Assembly (NCBI RefSeq): GCF_041228405.1
Contig: NZ_CP133888.1
Location: forward strand, 2,418,001-2,482,000
Source: Salinilacustrithrix flava
GTDB taxonomy: Bacteria; Actinomycetota; Acidimicrobiia; Acidimicrobiales; Salinilacustritrichaceae
Direction of reading: 5' to 3'
Length of the DNA: 64,000 nt
The notes beneath the pieces were generated by a model. The model was not told where the DNA came from. It did not search any database and saw nothing but the letters and a program-made list of their open reading frames with translations. This document shows positions 26,851 through 35,899 of the stretch, in pieces. The position numbers and the translations under genes are program-made. Position 1 is the stretch's first letter. Each line of letters starts with the position of its first letter.

Positions 26851-27287
26851 CCGCAGCCACCACAGCGTCCCGCGCCGGGCTCCGGCGTCCGCACCTCCCG
26901 TCCGGCATCGGGCGGTGGATCCGGCCGCTCCTGCTCGCCACCGCCGCGGTGGTCACCATCGCCGCGCTGGCCGTGTACGTCTTCCCGACCCGCACCTGGC
27001 TCGACCAGCGCGCCGCGCTGGCCGAGACCAGCGTCGAGCTGCGAGAGCTCCAGGCCGAGCGGAGCGCGCTCGAGCAGCGCGTCGCCGAGCTGGACTCCGA
27101 CGGCCAGATCGAGGAGATCGCCCGCTCCCAGTACGGCCTGGTCCGCCCCGGTGAGGAGGCCTACGCCGTGCTCCCCGCGCCGGAGCAGCCCGTCGAGCTG
27201 CCCGCGCTGTGGCCCTTCGGGGCGCTCCTGGAGCCGACGGCCCCCGAGGGGTCCGCGCCGTCCGGCGGCGCCACCGCCCGCGACTAG
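26847..27287 (+). CDS. Septum formation initiator (FtsB/DivIC family)
   Basis: 146 residues, GTG start overlapping the eno stop (GTGA). A basic N-terminus is followed by one membrane helix (about 28-48), then an extracytoplasmic coiled coil (LAETSVELRELQAERSALEQ and on) and the family motif EEIARSQYGLVRPGEEAY. FtsB/DivIC proteins form the FtsQLB divisome subcomplex that activates septal wall synthesis. The eno-divIC order is conserved in actinobacteria. A Pro/Ala-rich tail follows the domain. Confidence 0.9.
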
Positions 27288-27326
27288 GTTCCCCCCACGT
27301 CGACGTGCTGCCCCGCTCGGGGGCAG
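27285..27326 (+). promoter_or_regulatory. Promoter, palindrome and hairpin upstream of coxL
   Basis: The hexamer TAGGTT (27285-27290) overlaps the stop of the FtsB-like gene. A perfect 12-bp palindrome, CACGTCGACGTG (27296-27307), covers the expected transcription start. Next comes a 7-bp hairpin, CTGCCCC/GGGGCAG (27308-27314 and 27320-27326), just before the ribosome site GGAGGGG. The palindrome is a candidate operator. Confidence 0.45.
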
Positions 27327-27338
27327 GGAGGGGTACCG

Positions 27339-29609
27339 ATGAGCATCCTTGGCAACCGGGTCCTGCGCAGCGAGGACCCCAAGTTCCTCACCGTCGGGGG
27401 GACCTACGTCGCCGACGTCCGCGACCCCCTCCTGGACGGCGCCCTCCACGTGGCCTACGTCCGCTCGATGGCGGCCCACGGCACCATCGTCGGCATCGAC
27501 GTCGACGAAGCCCGCAACGCCCCCGGCGTGGTGGCGGTCTTCACCGGCGAGGACCTGGGTGACCTGCCGTCGATGCCCCTCGCCGTGCCGCTGCTCAACC
27601 CCCAGCACGCCCAGCCCGCGCTGGCCCAGGGCAAGGTCCGCTTCGTCGGCGAGGCCATCGCCGCCATCGTGGCCGAGACGCCCACCGCCGCTGCCGACGC
27701 GGCCGAGCTGGTCTGGGCCGACATCGACTTCCTCCCCGCCGTGCTCACGCCCGAGGACGCGCTCTCGGGCGACACCCTGCTGTTCGAGGAGTCCGGGACC
27801 AACGCCGCCATCGAGCTCCTCTTCGGCGAGGACGACGCCGCCTTCGAGGGTTGCGAGGTCGTCATCGAGCACGACTTCCTCAACCAGCGCGTGGCCGGCT
27901 GCCCGCTCGAGGTCCGCTCGGCCGCCGCCACCTGGGACGGCGACCGGCTCGTCCACTTCGGATCCACCCAGGCGCCCCACGGGGTCAAGGCCACGCTCCA
28001 GGCCGTCTACGGCCTCGACGAGGCCGGCGTGCGCGTCGTCGCACCCGACGTCGGCGGTGGCTTCGGCCCCAAGATCGGGGCCTACCCCGAGGAGGTGCTG
28101 CTCGGCTGGCTGTCCCGCCAGGTCGGCCGCCCCGTCCGCTGGACCGAGACGCGCTCGGAGAACATGGTGGCGATGGGCCAGGGCCGGGGCCAGTGGCAGT
28201 CCATCAAGCTGGGCGGCACGCGCGACGGCAAGGTCACGGCCTACCGCCTCAACCTCACCCAGGACGCCGGCGCCTACGCCGCGCTCGGCGCGTTCCTCCC
28301 GTTCATGACCCGGGTGATGGCCAGCGGCGTCTACGACATCCCGAACGTGCAGTTCAACGCTCGCTCGGTGCTCACCAACACCACGCCCATCGTCGCCTAC
28401 CGCGGCGCCGGCCGGCCGGAGGCCACCGCCGCCATCGAGCGGGCCATGGACCTCTACGCCGGCGAGCTCGGCATGGACGCCGCCGAGGTCCGCCGGCGCA
28501 ACCTCATCGCCTCCGACGACTTCCCCCACACGACCCCCACCGACGCGGTCTACGACGTCGGCGACTACGAGCGCAGCCTCGACCTCGCCCTCGAGGCCGC
28601 CGGCTACACCGAGCTCCGGGCCGAGCAGTCCCGCCGGCGCGACGCCGGCGACCCGGTGCAGCTCGGCATCGGCGTGTCCGTGTACGTCGAGGTCACCGCC
28701 GGGCCGCAGGCGGGGGAGGAGTTCGGTCGCGTCGTGGTCCACCCCGACGGGTCGGCCACCGCGTACACCGGCTCCAGCGCGCACGGCCAGGGCCACGACA
28801 CCAGCTTCGCCATGCTCGTCACCGACACCCTCGGCATCCCGATGGAGCAGGTCACGATCAAGCACGGCGACACCGACGAGGTCGCCCGCGGCGTCGGCAC
28901 GTTCGGGTCCCGATCCCTCCAGCTCGGCGGCTCGGCGATCTTCCAGGCCTCGGGGCAGGTGCTCGACAAGGCGCGCGAGATCGCCGCCGACCTGCTCGAG
29001 GCCGACCCGGCCGACATCGAGCTCGACCGCGCCGGAGGCGCCTTCCACGTGCAGGGCACACCGGCGGTGTCGCGGTCCTGGGCCGACGTGGCCGCCGCGG
29101 CCGGCGAGGGCGGCCTCGAGGCCGAGACGGACTTCAAGGCCGACAGCCCCACGTTCCCCTTCGGTGCCCACGTCGCGGTGGTCGAGGTCGACACCGAGAC
29201 GGGCCTGGTCCGCCTGCAGCGCATGATCACCTGCGACGACGCCGGCACGATCCTCAACCCGATGCTCGTCGAAGGCCAGCGCCACGGCGGCATCGCCCAG
29301 GGCGTGGCCCAGGCGCTCTACGAGTGGGTCCGCTACGACGAGGACGGCAACCCCCAGACGGCCAACCTCGCCGACTACACGATGATCTCGGCGGCCGAGC
29401 TGCCGAGCTTCGAGCTGGTCAGCATGGAGACGGCCACGCCCCTCAACCCGCTCGGCGCGAAGGGCATCGGCGAATCGGGCACGATCGGGTCGACCCCGGC
29501 CGTGCAGTCCGCGGTGTGCGACGCGCTGTCCCCGCTCGGCGTCCGCCACGTGGACATGCCGTGCACGCCCGAGCGGGTGTGGGACGCGATCGCCGCGGCC
29601 CGGAGCTGA
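27339..29609 (+). CDS. coxL: Molybdenum hydroxylase large subunit, CO-dehydrogenase form II type
   Basis: 756 residues. Xanthine oxidase-family molybdopterin subunit: GGTYVADVRDPLLDGALHVA at the start, ITPED-like AVLTPEDALSGDT, GGGFGPKIGAYPEE, and the C-terminal catalytic Glu in AKGIGESGTIGS. The active-site loop reads AYRGAGR (about 353-359), the form II signature, not the AYXCSFR of true form I CO dehydrogenase, so CO oxidation should not be assumed; another aldehyde or heterocycle may be the substrate. Ribosome site GGAGGGG precedes ATG 27339. The coxS and coxM genes lie 690 bases downstream, beyond an opposite-strand gene. Confidence 0.9.
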   Translation: MSILGNRVLRSEDPKFLTVGGTYVADVRDPLLDGALHVAYVRSMAAHGTIVGIDVDEARNAPGVVAVFTGEDLGDLPSMPLAVPLLNPQHAQPALAQGKVRFVGEAIAAIVAETPTAAADAAELVWADIDFLPAVLTPEDALSGDTLLFEESGTNAAIELLFGEDDAAFEGCEVVIEHDFLNQRVAGCPLEVRSAAATWDGDRLVHFGSTQAPHGVKATLQAVYGLDEAGVRVVAPDVGGGFGPKIGAYPEEVLLGWLSRQVGRPVRWTETRSENMVAMGQGRGQWQSIKLGGTRDGKVTAYRLNLTQDAGAYAALGAFLPFMTRVMASGVYDIPNVQFNARSVLTNTTPIVAYRGAGRPEATAAIERAMDLYAGELGMDAAEVRRRNLIASDDFPHTTPTDAVYDVGDYERSLDLALEAAGYTELRAEQSRRRDAGDPVQLGIGVSVYVEVTAGPQAGEEFGRVVVHPDGSATAYTGSSAHGQGHDTSFAMLVTDTLGIPMEQVTIKHGDTDEVARGVGTFGSRSLQLGGSAIFQASGQVLDKAREIAADLLEADPADIELDRAGGAFHVQGTPAVSRSWADVAAAAGEGGLEAETDFKADSPTFPFGAHVAVVEVDTETGLVRLQRMITCDDAGTILNPMLVEGQRHGGIAQGVAQALYEWVRYDEDGNPQTANLADYTMISAAELPSFELVSMETATPLNPLGAKGIGESGTIGSTPAVQSAVCDALSPLGVRHVDMPCTPERVWDAIAAARS

Positions 29610-29618
29610 CCTCGCTGC

Positions 29619-30131
29619 TCAGCGCTGCACGGAGCGGCGGAGCCACTCCCCGGGGCTGAGCTGCCCGGGCTCGCCGCCCGCCGCGGTGCCCCCGTCGTCT
29701 TCGAGCGCAGGGGCGTCCACGCCGTCCGGTTCGACGACGTCCGACTCGGCCGGGGCGGTCTCGGCCGGGGCGTCGTCGCGCAGGTCGAGGATCACGTCGG
29801 GTTCGTCGTCGCCCTCGGCCGGCTCCTCGGCCGCGGCGGGTGCGGCGCGCAGGGGGCGGACCCGGGAGCGGGCCACGGGGCGGCCGGCATCGTCGAGCTC
29901 GGTGAGGCCCACGACGGTGCCATCGGGGTCGAAGAGGTACTCCCAGCGGTGCGCGCAGTCCTTGCAGTGCTGGATCTGGTAGCGGTGGCCGATGTCGATG
30001 CTGTCGATGTAGCCGAGGCCGTCGCAGGCCGGACAGCGCCCCGGGACGCCCGGGCTGATCAGCGCCAAGCGCTCCTCGTACGACGCCGAGGGCTCGTCCC
30101 CACCTCGTCGCGTGCTCCGGAACCAACCCAT
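29619..30131 (-). CDS. Zinc-ribbon protein with acidic tail
   Basis: 170 residues. Near the N-terminus a zinc ribbon is formed by CPAC (about 33-36) and CKDC (about 57-60), followed by HRWEYLFDPDGTVVGLTELD. The remaining ~90 residues are acidic, low complexity (Glu, Asp, Ala, Pro) and end GQLSPGEWLRRSVQR. Family not recognised. The start ATG 30131 is preceded by GAGAGG. It sits on the opposite strand between coxL and coxS, convergent with coxL (9 bases apart) and divergent from coxS. Confidence 0.7.
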   Translation of the reverse strand: MGWFRSTRRGGDEPSASYEERLALISPGVPGRCPACDGLGYIDSIDIGHRYQIQHCKDCAHRWEYLFDPDGTVVGLTELDDAGRPVARSRVRPLRAAPAAAEEPAEGDDEPDVILDLRDDAPAETAPAESDVVEPDGVDAPALEDDGGTAAGGEPGQLSPGEWLRRSVQR

Positions 30132-30296
30132 CCCGAACCTCTCGCTGTGTCGGATCGCAGCCACCGGGACATGCGGTGGCAACTGTTGGCATCGTAGTGC
30201 CAAGACCTCGTCCGCGTCGTCCATCCTCGATGCGCTAGGAAGTCGACCAGGTCGCCACCACGGGCGCCGGGTCTTCAGGGAAAGGGGGGTGACGGG

Positions 30297-30784
<488 letters not shown>

Positions 30785-30788
<4 letters not shown>

Positions 30789-31612
30789 TCCCCGCCGCGT
30801 TCGACTACGTCCGGGCCGGGTCGGCCGACGAGGCCATCTCCCTGCTGGCCGAGCACGGCGACGAGGCCAAGGTCCTCGCCGGCGGCCACTCGCTCGTCCC
30901 GCTCATGAAGCTGCGCCTGGCCACCCCCTCGGTGCTCGTCGACGTCGGCCGGGTCGACGACCTCAAGTACATCCGCGACGAGGGTGACCACGTGGCGATC
31001 GGCGCGCTCACCCGGCACCGCGACGTCGAGATCAGCGACGTCCTCCGGCGCGACGTGCCGATCCTCGCCCACGCCACCTCCCACGTCGGCGACCCCCAGG
31101 TCCGCCACCGGGGCACCATCGGTGGCTCGCTCGCCCACGGCGACCCGGCCTCCGACCTGCCCGCCGTCCTCCTCGCCCTCGGCGCCACGCTGGTGGTCCA
31201 GGGCGCGGACGGCACCCGCGAGGTCGCGGCCGACGACTTCTTCCAGGGCTTCCTCGAGACCGCGGTGGGCGAGGCCGAGCTGCTCACCGAGATCCGGGTC
31301 CCGAAGGCGACCGGCGCCGGCTGGTCGTTCCAGAAGTTCAACCGCCGCGCCCAGGACTGGGCGATCGTCGGCGTCGCATGCGTGCGCCGCGGCGACGACC
31401 AGGTCGGCATCGGCCTGGTCAACATGGACAGCCGCCCGGTCCACGCCGCGGCCACCGAGGCGGCCATCGCCTCGGGTGCGTCGGTGGAGGACGCGGCCGC
31501 GGTGGCCGACGAGGGCACCGAACCCGCCGCCGACCTCAACGCCTCGGTCGAGTTCCGCCGCCACCTGGCGCGCGTGCTCACCGGTCGGGCGCTGGCCGAG
31601 GCCAGCAGCTGA
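30785..31612 (+). CDS. coxM: Molybdenum hydroxylase medium (FAD) subunit
   Basis: 275 residues, GTG start overlapping the coxS stop (GTGA). FAD-binding PCMH-type domain with VLAGGHSLVPLMKLRLATP and TIGGSLAHGDPASDLPA, then the CO dehydrogenase flavoprotein C-terminal domain (EIRVPKATGAGWSFQKFNRR). It reduces an external acceptor or the quinone pool. With coxL and coxS it forms the usual heterotrimer; the order here is L, then S-M, instead of the common M-S-L. Confidence 0.94.
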
Positions 31613-31622
31613 TCGCCACCCC

Positions 31623-32396
31623 ATGACCTTCCTGCCGACCGAGGGCGGCCTCATCCCGGCGGCGACGGTCATCCCGCTGCGCGACGCCCGCCAGCCCGAC
31701 GGCACCACCGCCCTCGAGGTGCTGATGCTGCGCAAGAACTCCAAGCTCGCCTTCGGCGGGATGTGGGTGTTCCCGGGGGGCCGGATCGACCCCGAGGACT
31801 GGCCGAGCGAGGACGACCCCGATGGCCCGGAAGGGCCTGCCCCGCCGGGGCAGGAGCTGGAGGCGGCCCGCACCGCCGCGGCGCGCGAGGCGCTCGAGGA
31901 GGCCGACCTGCTGGTCCAGCCCGACCGGATGGTGCTGTTCTCGCACTGGACCCCGCCGGACGCGGTGGCGATGAACTCGAACAAGCGCTTCGCCACCTGG
32001 TTCTTCGTGTGCCGGGCCCCGGTGGGGGAGGACGGCGTCGTCACCATCGACATGGGCGAGATCCACGAGGACGAGTGGGTCCGGCCCGCCGAGATGCTGG
32101 CCCGCCGCGACGCGGGGGAGATCCAGCTGGTCCCGCCGACGGTCGTGACCCTCCACGATCTCGCCGCCCACGAGACCGTGGAGGCCGCGCTCGCCGCCGC
32201 TCGCGGTCGCGAGTCGTTCCGCTACGTCACCAAGATCCTGGGCGGCGCCGACGGCACGCTCGTCGCCCTCTGGCATGGCGACGCCGCCTACGAGTCCGAG
32301 GACCTCGACGCCCCCGGATCCCGGCACCGCCTCGTCATGGGCGAGACGGCCTGGACGTTCGAGGACGACGTCACCGGCCACATCTCCCGGGTCTGA
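31623..32396 (+). CDS. NUDIX hydrolase with insertion in the Nudix box (NUDT7/19-like)
   Basis: 257 residues. After a strand EVLMLRKNSKLAFGGMWVFPGG the Nudix box is split by a ~25-residue Pro/Asp-rich insertion and resumes as AAAREALEEADLLV; the REXXEE core is intact but the following Gly is replaced. Such split boxes occur in the NUDT19/NUDT7 group that acts on CoA derivatives, so a CoA or acyl-CoA pyrophosphatase role is possible. C-terminal helices HDLAAHETVEAALAAARGRE follow. It lies 10 bases after coxM and may be co-transcribed. Confidence 0.8.
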   Translation: MTFLPTEGGLIPAATVIPLRDARQPDGTTALEVLMLRKNSKLAFGGMWVFPGGRIDPEDWPSEDDPDGPEGPAPPGQELEAARTAAAREALEEADLLVQPDRMVLFSHWTPPDAVAMNSNKRFATWFFVCRAPVGEDGVVTIDMGEIHEDEWVRPAEMLARRDAGEIQLVPPTVVTLHDLAAHETVEAALAAARGRESFRYVTKILGGADGTLVALWHGDAAYESEDLDAPGSRHRLVMGETAWTFEDDVTGHISRV

Positions 32397-32426
32397 CCTG
32401 CCCGAGCGGGCGGGCCGGTCCACCGG

Positions 32427-32432
32427 TACCGT
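32427..32432 (+). promoter_or_regulatory. Possible -10 element TACCGT of moaA
   Basis: It ends ten bases before ATG 32443, slightly farther than the leaderless cases; a very short leader is likely. Confidence 0.4.
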
Positions 32433-32442
32433 GGGCCGTCTG

Positions 32443-33468
32443 ATGACCGGTCCCACCCCGCCCGAGCAGCTCGTCGACGGCTTCGGACGCGTCCACCGCG
32501 ACCTGCGCATCTCGGTCACGGACCGCTGCAACTTCCGGTGCACCTACTGCATGCCGGAGGAGGGCATGCAGTGGATGGCACGGGAGGAGATCCTCACGTT
32601 CGAGGAGATCACCCGCATCGCCCAGGTGTTCGTCGAGCGCTACGGCGTCGACAGCATCCGCCTCACCGGTGGCGAGCCCACGGTCCGGGCCCACCTGCCG
32701 GTCCTGGTCGCGAAGCTCGCCGCCCTCGGCGTCGAGCTGGCCATGACCACGAACGGCTCGACCCTGCGGAGCCAGGCCCAGGCCCTCGCCGACGCCGGCC
32801 TCCGCCGCATCAACGTCAGCCTCGACTCCCTGCGCCGGGACCGGTTCCTCGAGCTCACTCGCCGGGACGAGCTGGACCGGGTCCTCGACGGCATCGAAGC
32901 CGCCAAGGAAGCCGGTCTCGACCCGGTGAAGATCAACGTGGTGCTGGTCGGCGGGGTGAACGACGACGAGGTCGTGGACTTCGCCCGCTTCGGCCGCGAC
33001 AACGACGTCACGGTCCGCTTCATCGAGTTCATGCCCCTCGACGCCGACGGCGGGTGGGAGCACGCCCAGGTGGTGCCCCAGGCCGAGATCGTGCGCCGCA
33101 TCGAGGGGGTCTTCCCGATGGAGCCGGTCGTGCGGGGCCACGAGCCGGCCGAGCAGTGGCGCTACCTCGACCGCCCCGCCGGCCGGCCCGGCGCCTCCGC
33201 CGGCGACGTGGTCGGCGTGATCCCGACGGTCACCCGCCCGTTCTGCGAGTCCTGCGACCGGGTGCGCCTCACCGCCGAGGGCCAGCTGCGCAACTGCCTG
33301 TTCGCCCTCGACGAGTTCGACCTGCGGGCGCCGCTGCGCGAGGGCGGCACCGACGACGACCTCGCCGCGGTGATGCAGCGGGCGGTCGGTGCGAAGTGGG
33401 CCGGGCACGCCATCGGCAACGTCCAGTTCATCCGGCCCCGCAAGTCGATGTCACAGATCGGCGGCTGA
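32443..33468 (+). CDS. moaA: GTP 3',8-cyclase (molybdenum cofactor biosynthesis)
   Basis: 341 residues. Radical-SAM enzyme that, with MoaC, turns GTP into cyclic pyranopterin monophosphate. The SAM cluster motif is CNFRCTYC; the glycine region is RLTGGEPTVR; the C-terminal cluster is formed by CESCDRVRLT and LRNC; the protein ends in GG, needed for activity. It serves the molybdenum enzyme encoded just upstream. Its last 18 bases overlap the end of the convergent oxidoreductase gene. Confidence 0.96.
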   Translation: MTGPTPPEQLVDGFGRVHRDLRISVTDRCNFRCTYCMPEEGMQWMAREEILTFEEITRIAQVFVERYGVDSIRLTGGEPTVRAHLPVLVAKLAALGVELAMTTNGSTLRSQAQALADAGLRRINVSLDSLRRDRFLELTRRDELDRVLDGIEAAKEAGLDPVKINVVLVGGVNDDEVVDFARFGRDNDVTVRFIEFMPLDADGGWEHAQVVPQAEIVRRIEGVFPMEPVVRGHEPAEQWRYLDRPAGRPGASAGDVVGVIPTVTRPFCESCDRVRLTAEGQLRNCLFALDEFDLRAPLREGGTDDDLAAVMQRAVGAKWAGHAIGNVQFIRPRKSMSQIGG

Positions 33469-34452
33469 GCGAGCGCCGTCCACGGCGAGCACGAGCTTGC
33501 CGAAGGCGCCGCCCGCTTCGAGTCGCCGGTGCGCGACCGAGGCGTCGTCGAGGGGGAGGACGTCGTCGACGCACGGCGCGACGTCTCCGGCCGCGACCAG
33601 ACGATCGAGCGCGGCCAGGTCCCGGCCGTCGGGCGACACCCAGGCGAAGCCGTAGCGCCCGAAGCGACGCTCGGGGTGCCGGAGCGCCGGTGACAGGGTC
33701 GCGACGGGCGGACCGAGGTTCGCCACGGCGAGGCCTCCGGGCGCGACCAGGTGGCGCAGCCGTCGGTGGGAGAAGCGTGCCGAGACGTCGTAGACGAGGT
33801 CGAACCGCTCGGCCAGGCCGGTCACGTCGACGTCGTGGTGATCGATCACGCGCCGTGCGCCGAGCGCTCGGACCCGCTCGGTCCGGGGCCCTCCGGCGAC
33901 GCCGGTCACGTCGGCGCCGAGCGCGACGGCGATCTGGGTGGCGAAGGTCCCGACGCCCCCCGACGCCCCGATCACCAGCACCGACGACCCACGGCCGAGC
34001 CGCGCCTTGCGCACGAGCACCTGGTGGGCGGTGAGCCCGGCGACCGGGATCGCCGCCGCGGTGACGAGGTCCACCCGGTCGGGCACGGCGGCCAGCGTCG
34101 AGGCCCGCGTCAGGGCCAGGTCCGCGTAGGTGCCCGGGAGCGCGAAGCCGTGGCGCGCCGGCTTCGGTGCGGCATCGAACATGCCGTGGACGTGCTGGCC
34201 GACTTCGATCCCCGTCACGTCACCGCCGACGGCGATCACCGTGCCGGCCGCATCGTTGCCGGGGATCATGGGGAAGCGCCGGCCGAGCAGCGGTGCGAGC
34301 CGACCGGCGCGCAGTGCGGCGTCGAGCGGGTTGACCCCCGCAGCACGGACCTGCACCAAGACCTGGCCAGGCCCGGGTGGAGGCGGATCGGGGACCTGCC
34401 GGACCTGGAGCACGTCGGGTCCGCCGAACCGGGTCAGGGTCACCGCTCGCAT
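33451..34452 (-). CDS. Quinone-oxidoreductase-like MDR protein under TetR control
   Basis: 333 residues from ATG 34452 (MRAVTLTRFGG). Zinc-independent medium-chain reductase: AAGVNPLDAALRAG in the catalytic domain and Rossmann motif VIGASGGVGTFATQIAVALG; no structural-zinc cysteines. Such proteins use NADPH to reduce quinones or enones. A start four codons upstream (34464) is possible but lies inside the operator; TATGAT ends seven bases before 34452 and favours the shorter form. It is divergent from a TetR gene with a 28-bp palindrome between them, so it is the probable regulated target. Confidence 0.88.
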   Translation of the reverse strand: MRAVTLTRFGGPDVLQVRQVPDPPPPGPGQVLVQVRAAGVNPLDAALRAGRLAPLLGRRFPMIPGNDAAGTVIAVGGDVTGIEVGQHVHGMFDAAPKPARHGFALPGTYADLALTRASTLAAVPDRVDLVTAAAIPVAGLTAHQVLVRKARLGRGSSVLVIGASGGVGTFATQIAVALGADVTGVAGGPRTERVRALGARRVIDHHDVDVTGLAERFDLVYDVSARFSHRRLRHLVAPGGLAVANLGPPVATLSPALRHPERRFGRYGFAWVSPDGRDLAALDRLVAAGDVAPCVDDVLPLDDASVAHRRLEAGGAFGKLVLAVDGARSAADL

Positions 34453-34459
34453 GCCGTAG

Positions 34460-34465
34460 ATCATA
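34460..34465 (-). promoter_or_regulatory. -10 element TATGAT of the MDR gene
   Basis: On the minus strand it ends seven bases before ATG 34452 and overlaps the outer end of the operator palindrome by four bases, so a bound repressor would block it. Confidence 0.6.
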
Positions 34466-34489
34466 CTCCGAGTACGTACTCAGAGTATG
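34462..34489. promoter_or_regulatory. 28-bp near-perfect palindrome, TetR operator
   Basis: Half-sites CATACTCCGAGTAC and GTACTCAGAGTATG match as inverted repeats at 13 of 14 positions. It is the only strong palindrome between the divergent MDR and TetR genes, and its size is typical of TetR-family operators. It also lies upstream of the TetR -10 element. Confidence 0.8.
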
Positions 34490-34520
34490 AAACGCGGCAC
34501 CGGCGGGGCGGGAGCACGCG

Positions 34521-34526
34521 TACGCT
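34521..34526 (+). promoter_or_regulatory. -10 element TACGCT of the TetR gene
   Basis: It ends seven bases before ATG 34534. Confidence 0.5.
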
Positions 34527-34533
34527 CGCGGCG

Positions 34534-35139
34534 ATGGCATCGACCCGGAGACCGCAGGTCCGGTCGCAGCGCTCCCTCGAGGAGATCCTCGCTGCCGCCC
34601 GTGCGCTGTTCGGTGCCGGAGATGCGGCGGCCGTGACCATCGACGAGGTGGCGGTGCGGGCCGGTCGCACGAAGGGCAGCGTCTACTACCACTTCGCCTC
34701 CAAGGACGAGCTGTTCGAGGCGGTCTTCCTCGCAGAGCACCGCACCCTGGTGGCTGCGGTCGAAGCGGCGATCGCCGACCTCGAACCCGAAGTGGCGCTC
34801 CGGGCCGGGCTCGCCGCCTACCTGCGGGCCCTGGCGGCCGACCTGGTCGCGGCGCACATCACCGTCGTCGTGGCCCCAGCCGTGCTCGGCTGGCGTCGAT
34901 GGCGGGAGTGCGACGGCGGGACCTTCCGCCTCCTGATCGTGACGGCGCTGACCTCGGCCCGGGCATCGGGCAGGCTGCGCCCGGGCCGCGAGCCCGAGGT
35001 GCTCGCGGACCTGCTGGTCGGCGCGGTCACCGAGACCGCCGTCGCGATCGCGGCCGACGACGACCCCGGACGGCGCGCCGAGCTGGCCATCGAAGCGCTG
35101 GACGGCATGCTCGACGCGGTCTTCGTCTCCGGCTCCTGA
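34534..35139 (+). CDS. TetR-family transcriptional regulator
   Basis: 201 residues. The N-terminal helix-turn-helix is clear: RSLEEILAAARALFGAGDAA, VTIDEVAVRAGRTKGSVYYH and FASKDELFEAVF. The C-terminal ligand domain (about 80-200) is helical and diverges from families I know. It should bind the palindrome at 34462-34489 and repress the divergent oxidoreductase, with a small molecule, possibly that enzyme's substrate, as inducer. Confidence 0.93.
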   Translation: MASTRRPQVRSQRSLEEILAAARALFGAGDAAAVTIDEVAVRAGRTKGSVYYHFASKDELFEAVFLAEHRTLVAAVEAAIADLEPEVALRAGLAAYLRALAADLVAAHITVVVAPAVLGWRRWRECDGGTFRLLIVTALTSARASGRLRPGREPEVLADLLVGAVTETAVAIAADDDPGRRAELAIEALDGMLDAVFVSGS

Positions 35140-35159
35140 GTGCGGCCCCAGGCGTCCCC

Positions 35160-35165
35160 TACACT
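35160..35165 (+). promoter_or_regulatory. -10 element TACACT of moaC
   Basis: It ends seven bases before ATG 35173 and argues against an upstream GTG at 35140. Confidence 0.55.
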
Positions 35166-35172
35166 CCGGCCG

Positions 35173-35679
35173 ATGTCGGAGCGAGGACTGACCCATCTGG
35201 ATCCTCTGGGCCGTGCCCGGATGGTCGACGTCACCCCCAAGGATCCGACGCACCGTCGGGCCATCGCCCGGGGCCGGGTGTCCATGCAGCCCGAGACGGC
35301 GTCGCTGGTGGCCCGCGGTGCCATCTCCAAGGGCGACGTGCTGGCGGTGGCCCGGGTCGCCGGCATCCAGGCGGCGAAGCGCACGCCGGACCTCATCCCG
35401 CTCTGCCACCCGCTGCTGGTCGGCTCGGTGCTCGTGAACTTCCGCATCGAGGACGACTTCATCGAGGTCGAGGCCCAGGTCGACACGATCGACCGGACCG
35501 GCGTGGAGATGGAGGCGATGACCGCCTGCTCCATCGCCTGCCTCACCATCTACGACATGTGCAAGAGCGCGGATCGGGCCATGGTGATCAGCGAGCTGAC
35601 GCTGTGGGAGAAGACGGGCGGGCGCTCCGGCACCTACCGCCGCCAGCCCGGGCCGGGCGACGACGGCCTCGCTCGCTGA
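35173..35679 (+). CDS. moaC: Cyclic pyranopterin monophosphate synthase
   Basis: 168 residues. Acts after MoaA in molybdenum cofactor synthesis. Seen: ARMVDVTPKDPTHRRAIARG, KGDVLAVARVAGIQAAKRT, the active-site stretch LIPLCHPLLV, EVEAQVDTIDRTGVEMEAMT and TIYDMCKSADRAMVI. Length is normal. In many actinobacteria moaC lies near a sepX-type gene, as here. Confidence 0.97.
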   Translation: MSERGLTHLDPLGRARMVDVTPKDPTHRRAIARGRVSMQPETASLVARGAISKGDVLAVARVAGIQAAKRTPDLIPLCHPLLVGSVLVNFRIEDDFIEVEAQVDTIDRTGVEMEAMTACSIACLTIYDMCKSADRAMVISELTLWEKTGGRSGTYRRQPGPGDDGLAR

Positions 35680-35899
35680 GCGAGCACCTGCTCGATCCGC
35701 CTCGCATCATGCGTGACATCCTTCGCAGTTGCTTGTCAGCGTGTTTCGGTTCGTAGTAGAACCGTAACGATCCCGGTCAGCCCTGTTGGCCTGCCCGCAA
35801 CCGAACGAACACCGAAGACGCCCGGATCCACCACTCAGGTTCCGGGCGCTCCTACGGTGACAGACGACACACGAAAGCGAGGCGAGGAGCGTGACCATC
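35680..35899 (+). promoter_or_regulatory. 220-base leader between moaC and the SepX-like gene
   Basis: No gene is seen. It contains a 6-bp inverted repeat CGGTTC/GAACCG near 35748-35765 around a possible -10 region (TAACGA follows), and an 8-bp inverted repeat CGCCCGGA/TCCGGGCG near 35820-35850 with a 14-base loop. GAGGAG at 35884-35889 is the ribosome site of the next gene. Lower GC at 35720-35780 suggests the promoter lies there; I cannot fix the hexamers. Confidence 0.4.

Noticed and set aside
27339..29609. Calling coxL a true (form I) CO dehydrogenase
   Set aside because: The active-site loop is AYRGAGR, the form II motif, not AYXCSFR.
34462..34464. ATG at 34464 as start of the MDR gene
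   Set aside because: It falls inside the operator and upstream of the transcription start predicted from TATGAT.
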